NCBI GenBank assembly: GCA_020860025.1
Contig: JAJBVC010000119.1
Location: 1-23,962 of the forward strand
Source of the DNA: Clostridiales bacterium
Lineage (GTDB): Bacteria > Bacillota > Clostridia > Oscillospirales > Acutalibacteraceae
Length of the DNA stretch: 23,962 nt
Direction: 5' to 3'
Notes under the pieces: model-generated
Told to the model about the DNA's origin: nothing
The model's input: the letters and a program-made list of their open reading frames with translations, nothing else
The model's database searches: none
Made by a program: the position numbers and the translations under genes
In this document: one piece after another, positions 15,874 through 23,637 of the stretch
Numbering within the stretch: position 1 is the first letter of the stretch
How the letters are laid out: every line of letters starts with the position of its first letter

Positions 15874-15902
15874 ATTATACAAGAACATTAACCATTTTGC
15901 AA
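15874..15902 (-). promoter_or_regulatory. Strong promoter of the CdaR-type regulator
   Basis: On the minus strand there is TTGCAA (-35, 15897-15902), a 17-base spacer and a perfect TATAAT (-10, 15874-15879). The transcript would start near 15867, giving a leader of about 70 bases. Confidence 0.8.
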
Positions 15903-15909
15903 CCTTTTT

Positions 15910-15934
15910 CACAAAAAAATTTAAATTTTTTGTG
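15910..15934. repeat. AT-rich near-palindrome upstream of the regulator promoter
   Basis: CACAAAAAAATTT faces AAATTTTTTGTG around a central TTAA, perfect except for one base of length. It sits just upstream of the regulator -35 and downstream of the rsuA-like gene. It may be an A-tract binding or bend site, or a weak terminator for the upstream operon. Confidence 0.4.
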
Positions 15935-16081
15935 CTGCTTGCATAAACCAAATTTTAATTTTCCACAAAAAAGCACAATATATTGTTGGTGAATTTTTCC
16001 ATAGGTACAAGTATTGTATAAAAAGAATATAAAAAGAAATTATACAAATGCAGCCTGATTATTTTTTGCACTTTTGCGTTT

Positions 16082-16786
16082 TTATTTATTTTCTACCATT
16101 TTTATCTCTTCATCATTAAGATAACGACACTCGCCCTCACCGAGAGATAAATCGAGCGGCAGTCTGCCCATAGCCGTTCTTTTCAACTCAATAACCGTAA
16201 TCCCGAATTTTGCAAACATCCGCTTAATCTGGTGGTACATTCCCTGACGAATAATAACCTGAGCTTCCGTATACTCACTGTTGAGAGGTGTAAGCTGTGC
16301 CGGCAAGCATTTATCATTTTTAAGGCTCAATCCGTTTTTAAAAGCGTCAATAACATCGCTGTCAAACGGCTTGTCCAAAACAGCCGTGTACGTTTTGGGT
16401 ATATGATTTTTAGGGCTTAATATACGATGGGCAAAATCGCCGTCATCCGTAATCAGCACAAAGCCTGTTGTGTCTTTATCAAGCCGTCCTGCAGGGAAGA
16501 GATTTTTCCTTTTCATACTGTCGGGAAGAATATCAACAACTGTCTTTTCACCGCCCTGTGACGCTGAAATTATGCCTTTCGGCTTATTCATCATTATATA
16601 AACAAATTTACTGTAGCAAACGGCTTTTCCGTCACATTCAATCTTATCTTTTTGAGCGTCAGCCTTTTCGTTTGCAGATTTTACGGCAGTCCCGTTTACT
16701 GTTACAAGTCCGCTTTTTATATATTCTTTTGCGTCACTTCGTGAAATATTAAGTGATTGAGAAATTATTTTGTCAAGCCGTTCCAT
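16082..16786 (-). CDS. Pseudouridine synthase, RsuA/RluB family
   Basis: This 234-residue enzyme isomerises uridine to pseudouridine in rRNA; by closest pattern it modifies 16S rRNA (RsuA type). The N-terminal S4 RNA-binding domain (1-50: RLDKIISQSLNISRSDAKEY, SGLVTVNG) is followed by MMNKPKGIISA (65-75). The catalytic motif FPAGRLDKDTTGFVLITDDG (97-116) has catalytic Asp103. Then come HRILSPKNHIPKTYTA and the C-terminal GMYHQIKRMFAKFG. The ATG shares a base with the TAA of the gene before it (TAATG), so translation is coupled. It is the last gene of the FHA-SEDS-PBP-hflX run. RluB or RluF specificity cannot be excluded from sequence alone. Confidence 0.88.
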   Translation of the reverse strand: MERLDKIISQSLNISRSDAKEYIKSGLVTVNGTAVKSANEKADAQKDKIECDGKAVCYSKFVYIMMNKPKGIISASQGGEKTVVDILPDSMKRKNLFPAGRLDKDTTGFVLITDDGDFAHRILSPKNHIPKTYTAVLDKPFDSDVIDAFKNGLSLKNDKCLPAQLTPLNSEYTEAQVIIRQGMYHQIKRMFAKFGITVIELKRTAMGRLPLDLSLGEGECRYLNDEEIKMVENK

Positions 16787-17250
16787 TACTCACCGCTAAA
16801 TCCTACTAAAAATCCATCGTCGGCGGACGTATTACATATATCACCGCCTATAAGAATACCGTCGCACACAAGCATATCGGCAACAATACCCTCGTTTATA
16901 TCCTTGTAATTTGTAATTGTATAGGTGTAAAGAGTCACATTTCTTCCCTTATAATCGGTTAAATCAAAGCCCTGATTTTCCTGCACCTCGTTATAGTCAA
17001 TATAAACATCGTTCCAGCGCTGAGGAATAGTAAGCTCCTTTGTTTCAAACTCTTCCTCAACCTCCCAGCCGAAGCCCGAAAGATAATCGACTCTCTCTTC
17101 ATTGGTTGAGGCGCTTATGCTTGCCGAAACGCTTTTACTTTCCTCCACACGGTTTGAAACAAATGTCAAAGCAATAACTACCACGCCTGTAACAGCAAGG
17201 ATAATTCCGAAAATCATTTTCGGCTTTAATTTTAGAGTTAATATTTTCAT
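16786..17250 (-). CDS. Small membrane-anchored protein of unknown function (DUF4830-like)
   Basis: This is about 154 residues. A longer frame begins at 17259, but ATG 17250 has AGGTGG 5 bases upstream and is preferred. It has one N-terminal TM segment (about 12-32, FGIILAVTGVVVIALTF) and an extracytoplasmic domain of about 120 residues. That domain begins with STNEERVDYLSGFGWEVEEE and includes KELTIPQRWNDVYIDYNEVQ. This opening resembles the clostridial DUF4830 domain; the assignment is from memory and uncertain, and no function is known. It sits between hflX (47 bases away) and the pseudouridine synthase, with which it overlaps by one base, so all three are probably co-transcribed. No catalytic motif is visible. 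Confidence 0.75.
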   Translation of the reverse strand: MKILTLKLKPKMIFGIILAVTGVVVIALTFVSNRVEESKSVSASISASTNEERVDYLSGFGWEVEEEFETKELTIPQRWNDVYIDYNEVQENQGFDLTDYKGRNVTLYTYTITNYKDINEGIVADMLVCDGILIGGDICNTSADDGFLVGFSGE

Positions 17251-17297
17251 AAAGACCACCTAAGTAATCTTATGATTTAATACCGAATATTAGAACA

Positions 17298-18653
17298 TTA
17301 ACCGACGTCGTCGATAATTAAATCCTTAACTGTATTTAAAAAAGAGATTTCAGCCGTAGCGTCAATTAAAATACCATTTTCCGTATACTCCTGAGAGTGA
17401 ACAACTCCGTTACGGTGGAGCTGTGCCGTAAGATTTCCCTTATCAAAAGGCAAAAGAAGGCGAACACGTCTGCGAGTTTGAGGGAGAGCTGACTGCACCG
17501 CAAGGAGCAAATTGTTAATTCCCCACCCTGTTTTTGCACTGATTTTTACGCTTTTATTATCCGCCAAAGCACCTGCCATTCCGACATCAGCCGTTTCAAA
17601 ATCAACGGCAATATCGCATTTATTAAACACATTTATGACAGGCACGGAAATAACTCCGCCGAAAAGAGATTCCAAAATATCGTTCGTTACGGAAATATTG
17701 TCATAGCAATCGGGGCTTGAAGCGTCGCAGACGTTAAGAATAACATCGGCATATGTTGCCTCCTCAAGCGTTGACTTAAAAGCCTCGACAAGCTGATGAG
17801 GCAAACGGCTTATAAAGCCTACCGTATCAACAATCATTATCTGCTGTCCGTCGGGCAGATAAAGTTTTCTTGCGGTCGGGTCAAGAGTAGCAAACAGTTT
17901 GTCCTCCTGAAGAACTCCGGCATCGGTCAGATAATTCATAAGAGTTGATTTTCCGGCATTCGTATATCCGACTATCGCAACGATTTTTGCATTATTCTTT
18001 TTTCTTCTGCGGTGCTGAATATCACGTCTTTTTTCAAGCTGTTCAAGCTCGTTTTTTATATACTGAATTCTGCGCCGAATGTGACGTTTATCTGTTTCAA
18101 GCTTCGTTTCGCCGGGGCCTCTTGTACCTATTCCGCCACCGAGCCTTGAAAGGCTTTTGCCCTTTCCCGAAAGACGTGGCAGAGTATAATTAAGCTGGGC
18201 AAGCTCTATTTGAAGCTTACCCTCCTTTGAACGGGCACGAGAAGCGAAAATATCAAGTATAAGCGTAGTTCTGTCAATTACTCTCGTATTTGTCGAATCC
18301 TCAATATTTCGTACCTGAACAGGAGACAGCTCAGAGTCGGCAACTATCAAATCAACATCATTGTCATCACAAAATTCCTTAAGCTCCGAAAGCCGTCCTT
18401 TGCCGATAAACGATACGCCGTCGGCAGTATCTCTTTTTTGTATAATTTCGCAGATTGATTCTCCGCCGGCAGTTTTAACAAGCTCACGCAGTTCGCCGAT
18501 TGACTGCTCTGCGTCAAACTCACCGGTATCAACGGAAATCAAAACCGTTTGCTCTTTTTTGTTTTCATCTGTTATTTCATTATATTTATAATTTTTATTA
18601 TATTTTTCATTTTTATTTTCGTTTTTGTTGTCGTTTGCAAAATCATAATTCAT
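17298..18653 (-). CDS. hflX: Ribosome-associated GTPase HflX
   Basis: HflX splits stalled or heat-damaged 70S ribosomes. The 451-residue protein has the HflX N-terminal nucleotide-binding domain (about 35-130), the signature GGIGTRGPGETKLE (173-186), and a two-helix coiled linker (190-222). The GTPase domain has G1 GYTNAGKS (229-236), G2 TLDPTAR, G3 DTVGF (276-280) and G4 NKCD. A short C-terminal domain follows. Residues 1-33 are an Asn/Lys/Tyr-rich low-complexity extension not seen in standard HflX. No good ribosome site precedes ATG 18653, and no other ATG or GTG occurs between there and the conserved part, so I keep this start. It lies 45 bases after the PBP gene and is probably in the same operon. 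Confidence 0.93.
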   Translation of the reverse strand: MNYDFANDNKNENKNEKYNKNYKYNEITDENKKEQTVLISVDTGEFDAEQSIGELRELVKTAGGESICEIIQKRDTADGVSFIGKGRLSELKEFCDDNDVDLIVADSELSPVQVRNIEDSTNTRVIDRTTLILDIFASRARSKEGKLQIELAQLNYTLPRLSGKGKSLSRLGGGIGTRGPGETKLETDKRHIRRRIQYIKNELEQLEKRRDIQHRRRKKNNAKIVAIVGYTNAGKSTLMNYLTDAGVLQEDKLFATLDPTARKLYLPDGQQIMIVDTVGFISRLPHQLVEAFKSTLEEATYADVILNVCDASSPDCYDNISVTNDILESLFGGVISVPVINVFNKCDIAVDFETADVGMAGALADNKSVKISAKTGWGINNLLLAVQSALPQTRRRVRLLLPFDKGNLTAQLHRNGVVHSQEYTENGILIDATAEISFLNTVKDLIIDDVG

Positions 18654-18698
18654 ATAAAATCAAAATCCAATATTAAAAAGAGAAAAAATATTTAAAGG

Positions 18699-20087
18699 CT
18701 AATCGTTTACAAGCGCCTGCAAAACCTTGTTTGCAATAGGGCCCGCTGTTTGAGAGCCGGAATTGCCGTATTCAACGACAACGACAAAAGCATACGGATT
18801 GTCATCATCATCCATAAAGCCAACAAACCAAGCGGTATTATGAGATTCCTCGTCGTCTATTTCGGCAGTACCTGATTTTGCGCAGAGGTTAAGTCCCTCA
18901 TAATTGTAATCGCCGTACTGCTCCTCAACATTATAGCGCATCATCTCTTTCATTGTAGATGCAATTTGCTCTGAAATCAACGGCGTTTCTTTAACCGTAA
19001 AATTCAAATCGAGCGCTTCGCCGGCTTTGTTTGCAAAAGAATTTATTATATTGCACGAAACAGCGTTGCCGTCATTGGCAATAGCACCGCATAATCTAAG
19101 CATTGCAATAGGTGAAACAAGAGTATCGCCCTGACCTATGCCTGTCCAGCCGACATAATCATCGGCGTCGCCGTCTTCAAGGAAAAATCTTCCCGTTGAA
19201 GATGTTATATCTCCGCTGACCGACACGGACGAAGTAAGACCGAGTTCCTTTGCGGTTTCGGCGAGCTTTTCGGGCCCGAGCTCTATTGCAATTTGAGCGT
19301 ATGCTGCGTTGCAGGATTTAGCGAGAGCCTCTTTAAGCGTAAGCTCTCCGTGAACGGAGTTACACTTTATAGGTGTGCCCGAACCGGGGTCATACTCGCC
19401 TGTGCAGACGAATGTACGATCCTCAATATCGCTGATATTTTCAAGAGCGCAGATTGTAGTTACAATTTTAAACGTAGAGCCGGGAGTATAAAGACCGCTC
19501 AAAAGACGATTGACGTAAACGCCGTCATAATCGTCATTCGTATCAATATCCGACGGAACATTTTCAACATCATAGCTCGGAGTTGAAACCATACAAACAA
19601 TATCGCCCGTTTTATAGTTCATAACGCCGACACAGCCGGCTTTATAATCCGACAGCGCTTCATAAGCAACATTGCACACATCTGCGTCAATGGTAAGCTC
19701 CATATCGTTTCCGCTGCCGTTTTGTATAACGCTGTAAAGGCCCGACAAAACACTGTAGCCGGTAAGCTCAGCCTCGTAAACATTTTGAACACCTGTAGAT
19801 ATAAAGCCTTTGGTATCGCCGACTGCGTGAAGCGTTGCCAGACGTGTTGTAAGAGAATCGCTGTATTCTCTCGTGCCGTCGCTCGTCTGAGCCAAGACAG
19901 TGCCGTTGCAGTCTGTAATTTCACCTGCGCCGATAAGTTCACCGTTATAATAAACATAACTGTTATACGGCTGCATAACCCAGCTGTCGCCGTCTGTAAC
20001 AAGGCTGACAGTCAAAAATACAAGTCCGCCGAGAAACGCAACAATCAGTAAGCAGAGGGCAAGACCTCTTTTTGTAATCATTTTCAT
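18699..20087 (-). CDS. Class B penicillin-binding protein (PbpA-like transpeptidase)
   Basis: This 462-residue bitopic membrane protein cross-links peptidoglycan. TM1 is at about 8-30. A short N-terminal region with the class B hallmark ITDCNGTVLAQT and GTREY follows, then the transpeptidase domain: STFK (S204, K207) with the acylated Ser, SCN (258-260), and KSGTAE (404-409). It is shorter than FtsI or Pbp2, lacks PASTA domains and resembles actinobacterial PbpA. The ATG overlaps the stop of the SEDS gene (ATGA), the typical SEDS-bPBP pairing, so this should be the cognate cross-linker of that polymerase. All catalytic residues are present. Confidence 0.92.
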   Translation of the reverse strand: MKMITKRGLALCLLIVAFLGGLVFLTVSLVTDGDSWVMQPYNSYVYYNGELIGAGEITDCNGTVLAQTSDGTREYSDSLTTRLATLHAVGDTKGFISTGVQNVYEAELTGYSVLSGLYSVIQNGSGNDMELTIDADVCNVAYEALSDYKAGCVGVMNYKTGDIVCMVSTPSYDVENVPSDIDTNDDYDGVYVNRLLSGLYTPGSTFKIVTTICALENISDIEDRTFVCTGEYDPGSGTPIKCNSVHGELTLKEALAKSCNAAYAQIAIELGPEKLAETAKELGLTSSVSVSGDITSSTGRFFLEDGDADDYVGWTGIGQGDTLVSPIAMLRLCGAIANDGNAVSCNIINSFANKAGEALDLNFTVKETPLISEQIASTMKEMMRYNVEEQYGDYNYEGLNLCAKSGTAEIDDEESHNTAWFVGFMDDDDNPYAFVVVVEYGNSGSQTAGPIANKVLQALVND

Positions 20088-21349
20088 TTCTTCTTGACAC
20101 CTCCCAGATAATTGTAGGTGCGAACGTCCGACGCTTTAATAAAAGCAAGCACAGCCCAGCAGCTGAGCATTGAACTGCCGCCCTGACTGATAAACGGGAG
20201 CGTTACTCCTGTCAGCGGTAAAACGTCGGTTATTCCGAATATATTAAGCGCAGTTTGGAAAAGGAGCATACCTGCGCTTGCCACTGCGGCGATAGAGTAA
20301 AATGTCGAACGTGCCGCAATGGAATTAACAAGTGCCGATACGGCAATCGCCACAAATGATAAAACAAGAATTATTGCGAAAAGAAATCCCCATTCCTCAC
20401 ATATTACGCCGAAAATATCGTCGGTTATCGTAAGATAATCGTCAAAGTAATTACGTATCTGACCGTTGCCGATACCGAGTCCCAAAAGTCCGCCCGACGC
20501 AACGCCCGTAAGAACGTGCGCCTGCTGATAGCCTGTGTCATAAGGGTCTTCCCACACATGACGATAAATTGAAAAGCGCTTCGTAACATAAGGCCAATAC
20601 TTTATTACGATTGCACCGCCAAGACCTGCTGCAGAAACGGCAAGACCCGCAGTTTTTACATCGCCCGAATTCATAAAAGCGATAATCAAAAATGTGATGA
20701 AAAATATAAGAGCCGTACCGAAATCCCTGATTACAATAAGCGTTCCTATGCAGGCAACCGAAAATACAATAAATTTGATAATATTTTTTGACGTTTGTAT
20801 CTTTTCAAGCGTAGCCGCTCCGACAAAGATAAACGCTACCTTGACAAATTCTGACGGCTGAAACGTAATTCCGCCTATAGTTATCCAGTTCCTTGCACCG
20901 TTAGTCACCGTAGCAAGCACAAGATTAAGCACAAGCAAAAGAATTGCAGCGATTGCAACAGGCATACGAAGCTTCATACAAAGCTCAATATTGCCCAAAA
21001 TAAATACGAGTACAGTATACACTACAACACCGCATATAACTATTATAAGCTGTTTAAAGCAGGCGTCGGGGTCAACCGAGCCTATAACAGTCAGCCCCAC
21101 TCCCGACAGAAAAAAGGCAATCATTTCAAGCTCAAAATTGCGTCGGTGCATAATAAAATAAAAAGCCGTAACGTATATCCATTCAAAAACGATAAGAATA
21201 CAGGAGGAAGCAATCATTTTGCCCGAAAATTCATCTCCGGCACAAGCGGCTGAAAGTCCCGTTAAAAGCTGAAACAGAGAAAGAACCGCCAAAAGCGCAA
21301 AGTTATTTACCGGCTTAATATTTGGTATTTTTTTCATTTTCTTAGCCAT
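20084..21349 (-). CDS. SEDS-family peptidoglycan polymerase (RodA/FtsW)
   Basis: This 421-residue polytopic membrane protein polymerises glycan strands from lipid II. About ten hydrophobic segments are visible. SEDS motifs seen are GARNWITIGGITFQPSEFVK (151-170), RDFGTAL (208-214), the large extracellular loop with GVASGGLLGLGIGNGQ, DDIFGVICEEWGF, and the C-terminal LTGVTLPFISQGGSSM. The QGGSS ending and the partner PBP do not settle RodA versus FtsW; pairing with a PbpA-like PBP and FHA protein favours RodA. The ATG follows the FHA gene stop by 11 bases, with a GGGGGG ribosome site beginning right after that stop. Confidence 0.93.
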   Translation of the reverse strand: MAKKMKKIPNIKPVNNFALLAVLSLFQLLTGLSAACAGDEFSGKMIASSCILIVFEWIYVTAFYFIMHRRNFELEMIAFFLSGVGLTVIGSVDPDACFKQLIIVICGVVVYTVLVFILGNIELCMKLRMPVAIAAILLLVLNLVLATVTNGARNWITIGGITFQPSEFVKVAFIFVGAATLEKIQTSKNIIKFIVFSVACIGTLIVIRDFGTALIFFITFLIIAFMNSGDVKTAGLAVSAAGLGGAIVIKYWPYVTKRFSIYRHVWEDPYDTGYQQAHVLTGVASGGLLGLGIGNGQIRNYFDDYLTITDDIFGVICEEWGFLFAIILVLSFVAIAVSALVNSIAARSTFYSIAAVASAGMLLFQTALNIFGITDVLPLTGVTLPFISQGGSSMLSCWAVLAFIKASDVRTYNYLGGVKKK

Positions 21350-21360
21350 ACCGTACCCCC

Positions 21361-22131
21361 CTACTTTTCATAAAACACAAACACTCGTTCGCCGAATGTA
21401 ACAGTGTCCTCATCAAAAATAAGCTGCGGCTGAGTAATAAACCTGCCGTTAAGCTTCGTACCGTTATGGCTGTTCAGGTCAGACAGCGCCCATCCTCTTG
21501 ATGTCAGATGAATACGTGCGTGCTCTCCACTGACAGTGTCAAGATTTATCTGAATATCGCAGTCGCTGCTCCTGCCGATAAGCACGTCCTTTTTGCGAAG
21601 ATAAATCGGTCTGTGAGTTTTAACGTCAACAAGAACCGCATAAGCCACATTTGTGTTTGCATTTGTATTTGTTCTTGTCAGCTCAGCGGCGGCGGAACGC
21701 ATTTGATTCTTTGACTGACGTGACACAGCCTCGGCACAAAGAAATTTCATTTTAATCGTGCCGATTGTTATTACGTCGCCGTCCTCAATAACGGCTTTAT
21801 TTTCTATTTTATTTCCGTTTACTTCAACGCCTGTTTTTGAAAAGGTGTCTGTAATCACCCATTCACTGCGTTTCTTTGCAATAACGGCGTGAAAACGTGA
21901 AATACTCGGCATAGGAAGAACGACGTCGTTTGACTTGCTCCTGCCGATTGAAGTTTCCCAGTGGTCAATATCAATTATCGAGCCGTTATTTTGGTCAACA
22001 AGCTGGGCGAGCTTATGAAGTCTCGGGCGGTTGCGAAACAGAGATATAATACAAGTTGCAAGAATTCCAACCGCAAGTACAGGTATTGCAATGCGTAAAA
22101 CGCTCGTAAGTATCGACTCAAGCGTATCCAA
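21361..22131 (-). CDS. Membrane-anchored protein with two FHA domains
   Basis: This is 256 residues. An N-terminal TM helix (about 10-31) is followed by two forkhead-associated domains. The first (about 48-130) has IGRSKSNDVVLPMPSISRFHA, then VNGNKI and DGDVITIG. The second (about 163-256) has IGRSSDCDIQINLDTVSGEH, LSDLNSHNGTKLNGRFI and DEDTVTFG. Both keep the Gly-Arg-Ser and Ser-x-x-His phosphothreonine-binding signatures, so both should bind phosphothreonine peptides. The start is TTG 22131 with TAGGAG 7 bases upstream. It heads the FHA-SEDS-PBP run, recalling fhaB-rodA-pbpA of Actinobacteria, where FHA proteins link Ser/Thr kinase signalling to wall synthesis. No kinase or phosphatase gene is in this window. 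Confidence 0.9.
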   Translation of the reverse strand: MDTLESILTSVLRIAIPVLAVGILATCIISLFRNRPRLHKLAQLVDQNNGSIIDIDHWETSIGRSKSNDVVLPMPSISRFHAVIAKKRSEWVITDTFSKTGVEVNGNKIENKAVIEDGDVITIGTIKMKFLCAEAVSRQSKNQMRSAAAELTRTNTNANTNVAYAVLVDVKTHRPIYLRKKDVLIGRSSDCDIQINLDTVSGEHARIHLTSRGWALSDLNSHNGTKLNGRFITQPQLIFDEDTVTFGERVFVFYEK

Positions 22132-22154
22132 ATTATCACTCCTAAAAAAATTTC

Positions 22155-22382
22155 AGACTGTCGATAAAGCAGCCATAATCACGCTCAATCATAAGTGTGG
22201 CAGATTATTTTTTAGTCTTTGTGTTTTATAAATATTTAGATTATATCTACCAAAACCATCCCTAAAAGCGTCAGGGCATCGAGCCCATCCGCTTTTGAGC
22301 GTTTTAAGCCTTTTACTCGGGGCGGTACACACGTACAGCTCCCCTCCCAAAATGCTTAATTCTGACTACTTTCTCAACACCT
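22155..22382 (+). repeat. Intergenic repeat element, copy 2
   Basis: This is about 228 bp in the 407-base gap between the FHA gene and galM, inverted relative to copy 1. It shares with copy 1 the left end CGATAAAGCAGCCATAA, the block GTGTGGCAGATTATTTTTTA, the hairpin AAAAGCG (22264-22270) with CGCTTTT (22290-22296) and an inner GGGC/GCCC stem, the core GAGCGTTTTAAGCCTTTT, and the right end from CCTCCCAAAATGC through CTGACTACTTTCTC. On the minus strand it contains a perfect TATAAT (22240-22245) that could serve the FHA operon, but no good -35 accompanies it. No open frame of note is present. Confidence 0.85.
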
Positions 22383-22385
22383 GAC

Positions 22386-22423
22386 AGCGTGTAGAAATCT
22401 GTAATTTACTTTTTCTACACGCT
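22386..22423. repeat. Perfect 12-bp inverted repeat beside repeat copy 2
   Basis: AGCGTGTAGAAA (22386-22397) pairs perfectly with TTTCTACACGCT (22412-22423) across a 14-base loop. It lies immediately after repeat copy 2 and about 55 bases upstream of the galM -35. No T run follows on either strand, so an operator or a structured boundary is as likely as a terminator. Confidence 0.55.
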
Positions 22424-22477
22424 AAAATGTTTATATATACTAAAATACTTGTAAAATAATTAAAAGTCAAGAACCTA

Positions 22478-22506
22478 TTGAATTTATTTACATTTTAGAA
22501 TATACT
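22478..22506 (+). promoter_or_regulatory. Promoter of galM
   Basis: TTGAAT (-35, 22478-22483), a 17-base spacer and TATACT (-10, 22501-22506) precede a GGAGG ribosome site (22526-22530), which lies 8 bases before the ATG. The mRNA leader would be only about 25-30 bases. Confidence 0.7.
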
Positions 22507-22538
22507 TAAAATCAGAAAAATAAACGGAGGTCATCCAA

Positions 22539-23597
22539 ATGAGTATTAAAAAAGAAAATTTTGCAAAGCTTGAAAACGGCGATTCGGTAGAGCTTTACAC
22601 TATTACAAATAAAAACGGTGCAAGCGTATGCCTTCAAACGCTCGGCGCAGGTATTCACTCTCTTTTCGTACCTGATAAAAACGGTGTTCTTGCCGATGTT
22701 GTGCTTGGATTTGACAATGTTTCGGACTATGTCAACCCCGATTACGGTTATCAGGGACTGACTGTCGGCAGATGGGCAAACAGGATTCGTGACGGAAAAT
22801 TCACCTTTGGCGGAGTTACATACAATACTCCAAAAAATCAGGGCACCTGGACTTTGCACGGCGGCGGAAAATTCAGCTTTACAGTATGGGAAACGGAAAA
22901 AACAGGCGATAATTTTGTAACATTTAAAAAGTTTTCTCCCGATATGGAAGACGGCTTCCCGGGTAATTTTACAATGAGAGTTACGTACACCTTCGATGAT
23001 GACAATACTCTTAAAATCGACTACAGCATTATAAGCGACAAGGACACTGTCGCAAACCCGACAAATCATACATATTTTAACTTATCCGGCGACAACAGCA
23101 AAACAATCGAAGACCATTATCTCCTGATAAATGCCGACAAATTTACCGAAACCGACTCCGACCAGCTTCCGACAGGCGAGCTCGGCGACGTTAAAGGCAC
23201 TATGATGGACTTTACGTCTATGCACAAAATCGGCGATAAAATTGACGAGCCGTTCAGAGCAATAATAGACGGCGTCGGCTATGACAATAACTATTGTCTT
23301 TATAATAAAGAAATCGGCAAAATGTCGCAGGCAGCCGTGCTTTTTGACAAAGCGTCCGGCAGAAAAATGGAAGTTTTTACAGACCTTCCCGGTATTCAGC
23401 TTTACTGCGGCGGATGGCTTGATAAAAATTACACGGCGGGCAAAAACGGCAGTATCGTTAAATACCGCAGAGGCGTTGCGCTTGAGACGCAATTTTACCC
23501 CGACAGTGTAAATTATCCCGATATATTCCCTGTTAAATTTGTCAAGGCAAATGAGGAGTTTAAAACCACTACGGAATTTTGCTTTACTACAGAGTAA
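22539..23597 (+). CDS. galM: Aldose 1-epimerase (mutarotase)
   Basis: This 352-residue cytoplasmic enzyme interconverts alpha and beta anomers of galactose or glucose, feeding the Leloir pathway. Family residues are GRWANRI (77-83), H107 in WTLHGG, catalytic acid H177 in NPTNHTYFNLSG, and catalytic base E316 in GVALETQFYPDSVNYP. The length is normal and no signal peptide is present. ATG 22539 has GGAGG 8 bases upstream and a clear promoter. It is the only metabolic gene here, read divergently from the cell-wall run, and no galactose kinase or transporter gene is visible. It is bracketed by repeat copies 2 and 3, which is probably incidental. Confidence 0.93.
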   Translation: MSIKKENFAKLENGDSVELYTITNKNGASVCLQTLGAGIHSLFVPDKNGVLADVVLGFDNVSDYVNPDYGYQGLTVGRWANRIRDGKFTFGGVTYNTPKNQGTWTLHGGGKFSFTVWETEKTGDNFVTFKKFSPDMEDGFPGNFTMRVTYTFDDDNTLKIDYSIISDKDTVANPTNHTYFNLSGDNSKTIEDHYLLINADKFTETDSDQLPTGELGDVKGTMMDFTSMHKIGDKIDEPFRAIIDGVGYDNNYCLYNKEIGKMSQAAVLFDKASGRKMEVFTDLPGIQLYCGGWLDKNYTAGKNGSIVKYRRGVALETQFYPDSVNYPDIFPVKFVKANEEFKTTTEFCFTTE

Positions 23598-23602
23598 TAT
23601 GC

Positions 23603-23635
23603 ATGCCGAGAGCAAAAGTTTAACGCTCTTGGCAT
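23603..23635 (+). terminator. Hairpin after galM
   Basis: ATGCCGAGAGC (23603-23613) pairs with GCTCTTGGCAT (23625-23635), 11 bp with one G-U pair, six bases after the galM stop. Only a weak T content follows. Repeat copy 3 begins three bases later and may supply further termination signals. Confidence 0.55.
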
Positions 23636-23637
23636 TA

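Noticed and set aside
22512..23069. 185-residue minus-strand frame overlapping galM, and a similar one at 23082-23615
   Set aside because: galM has intact catalytic motifs, a promoter and a ribosome site on the plus strand; the antisense frames have none of these.
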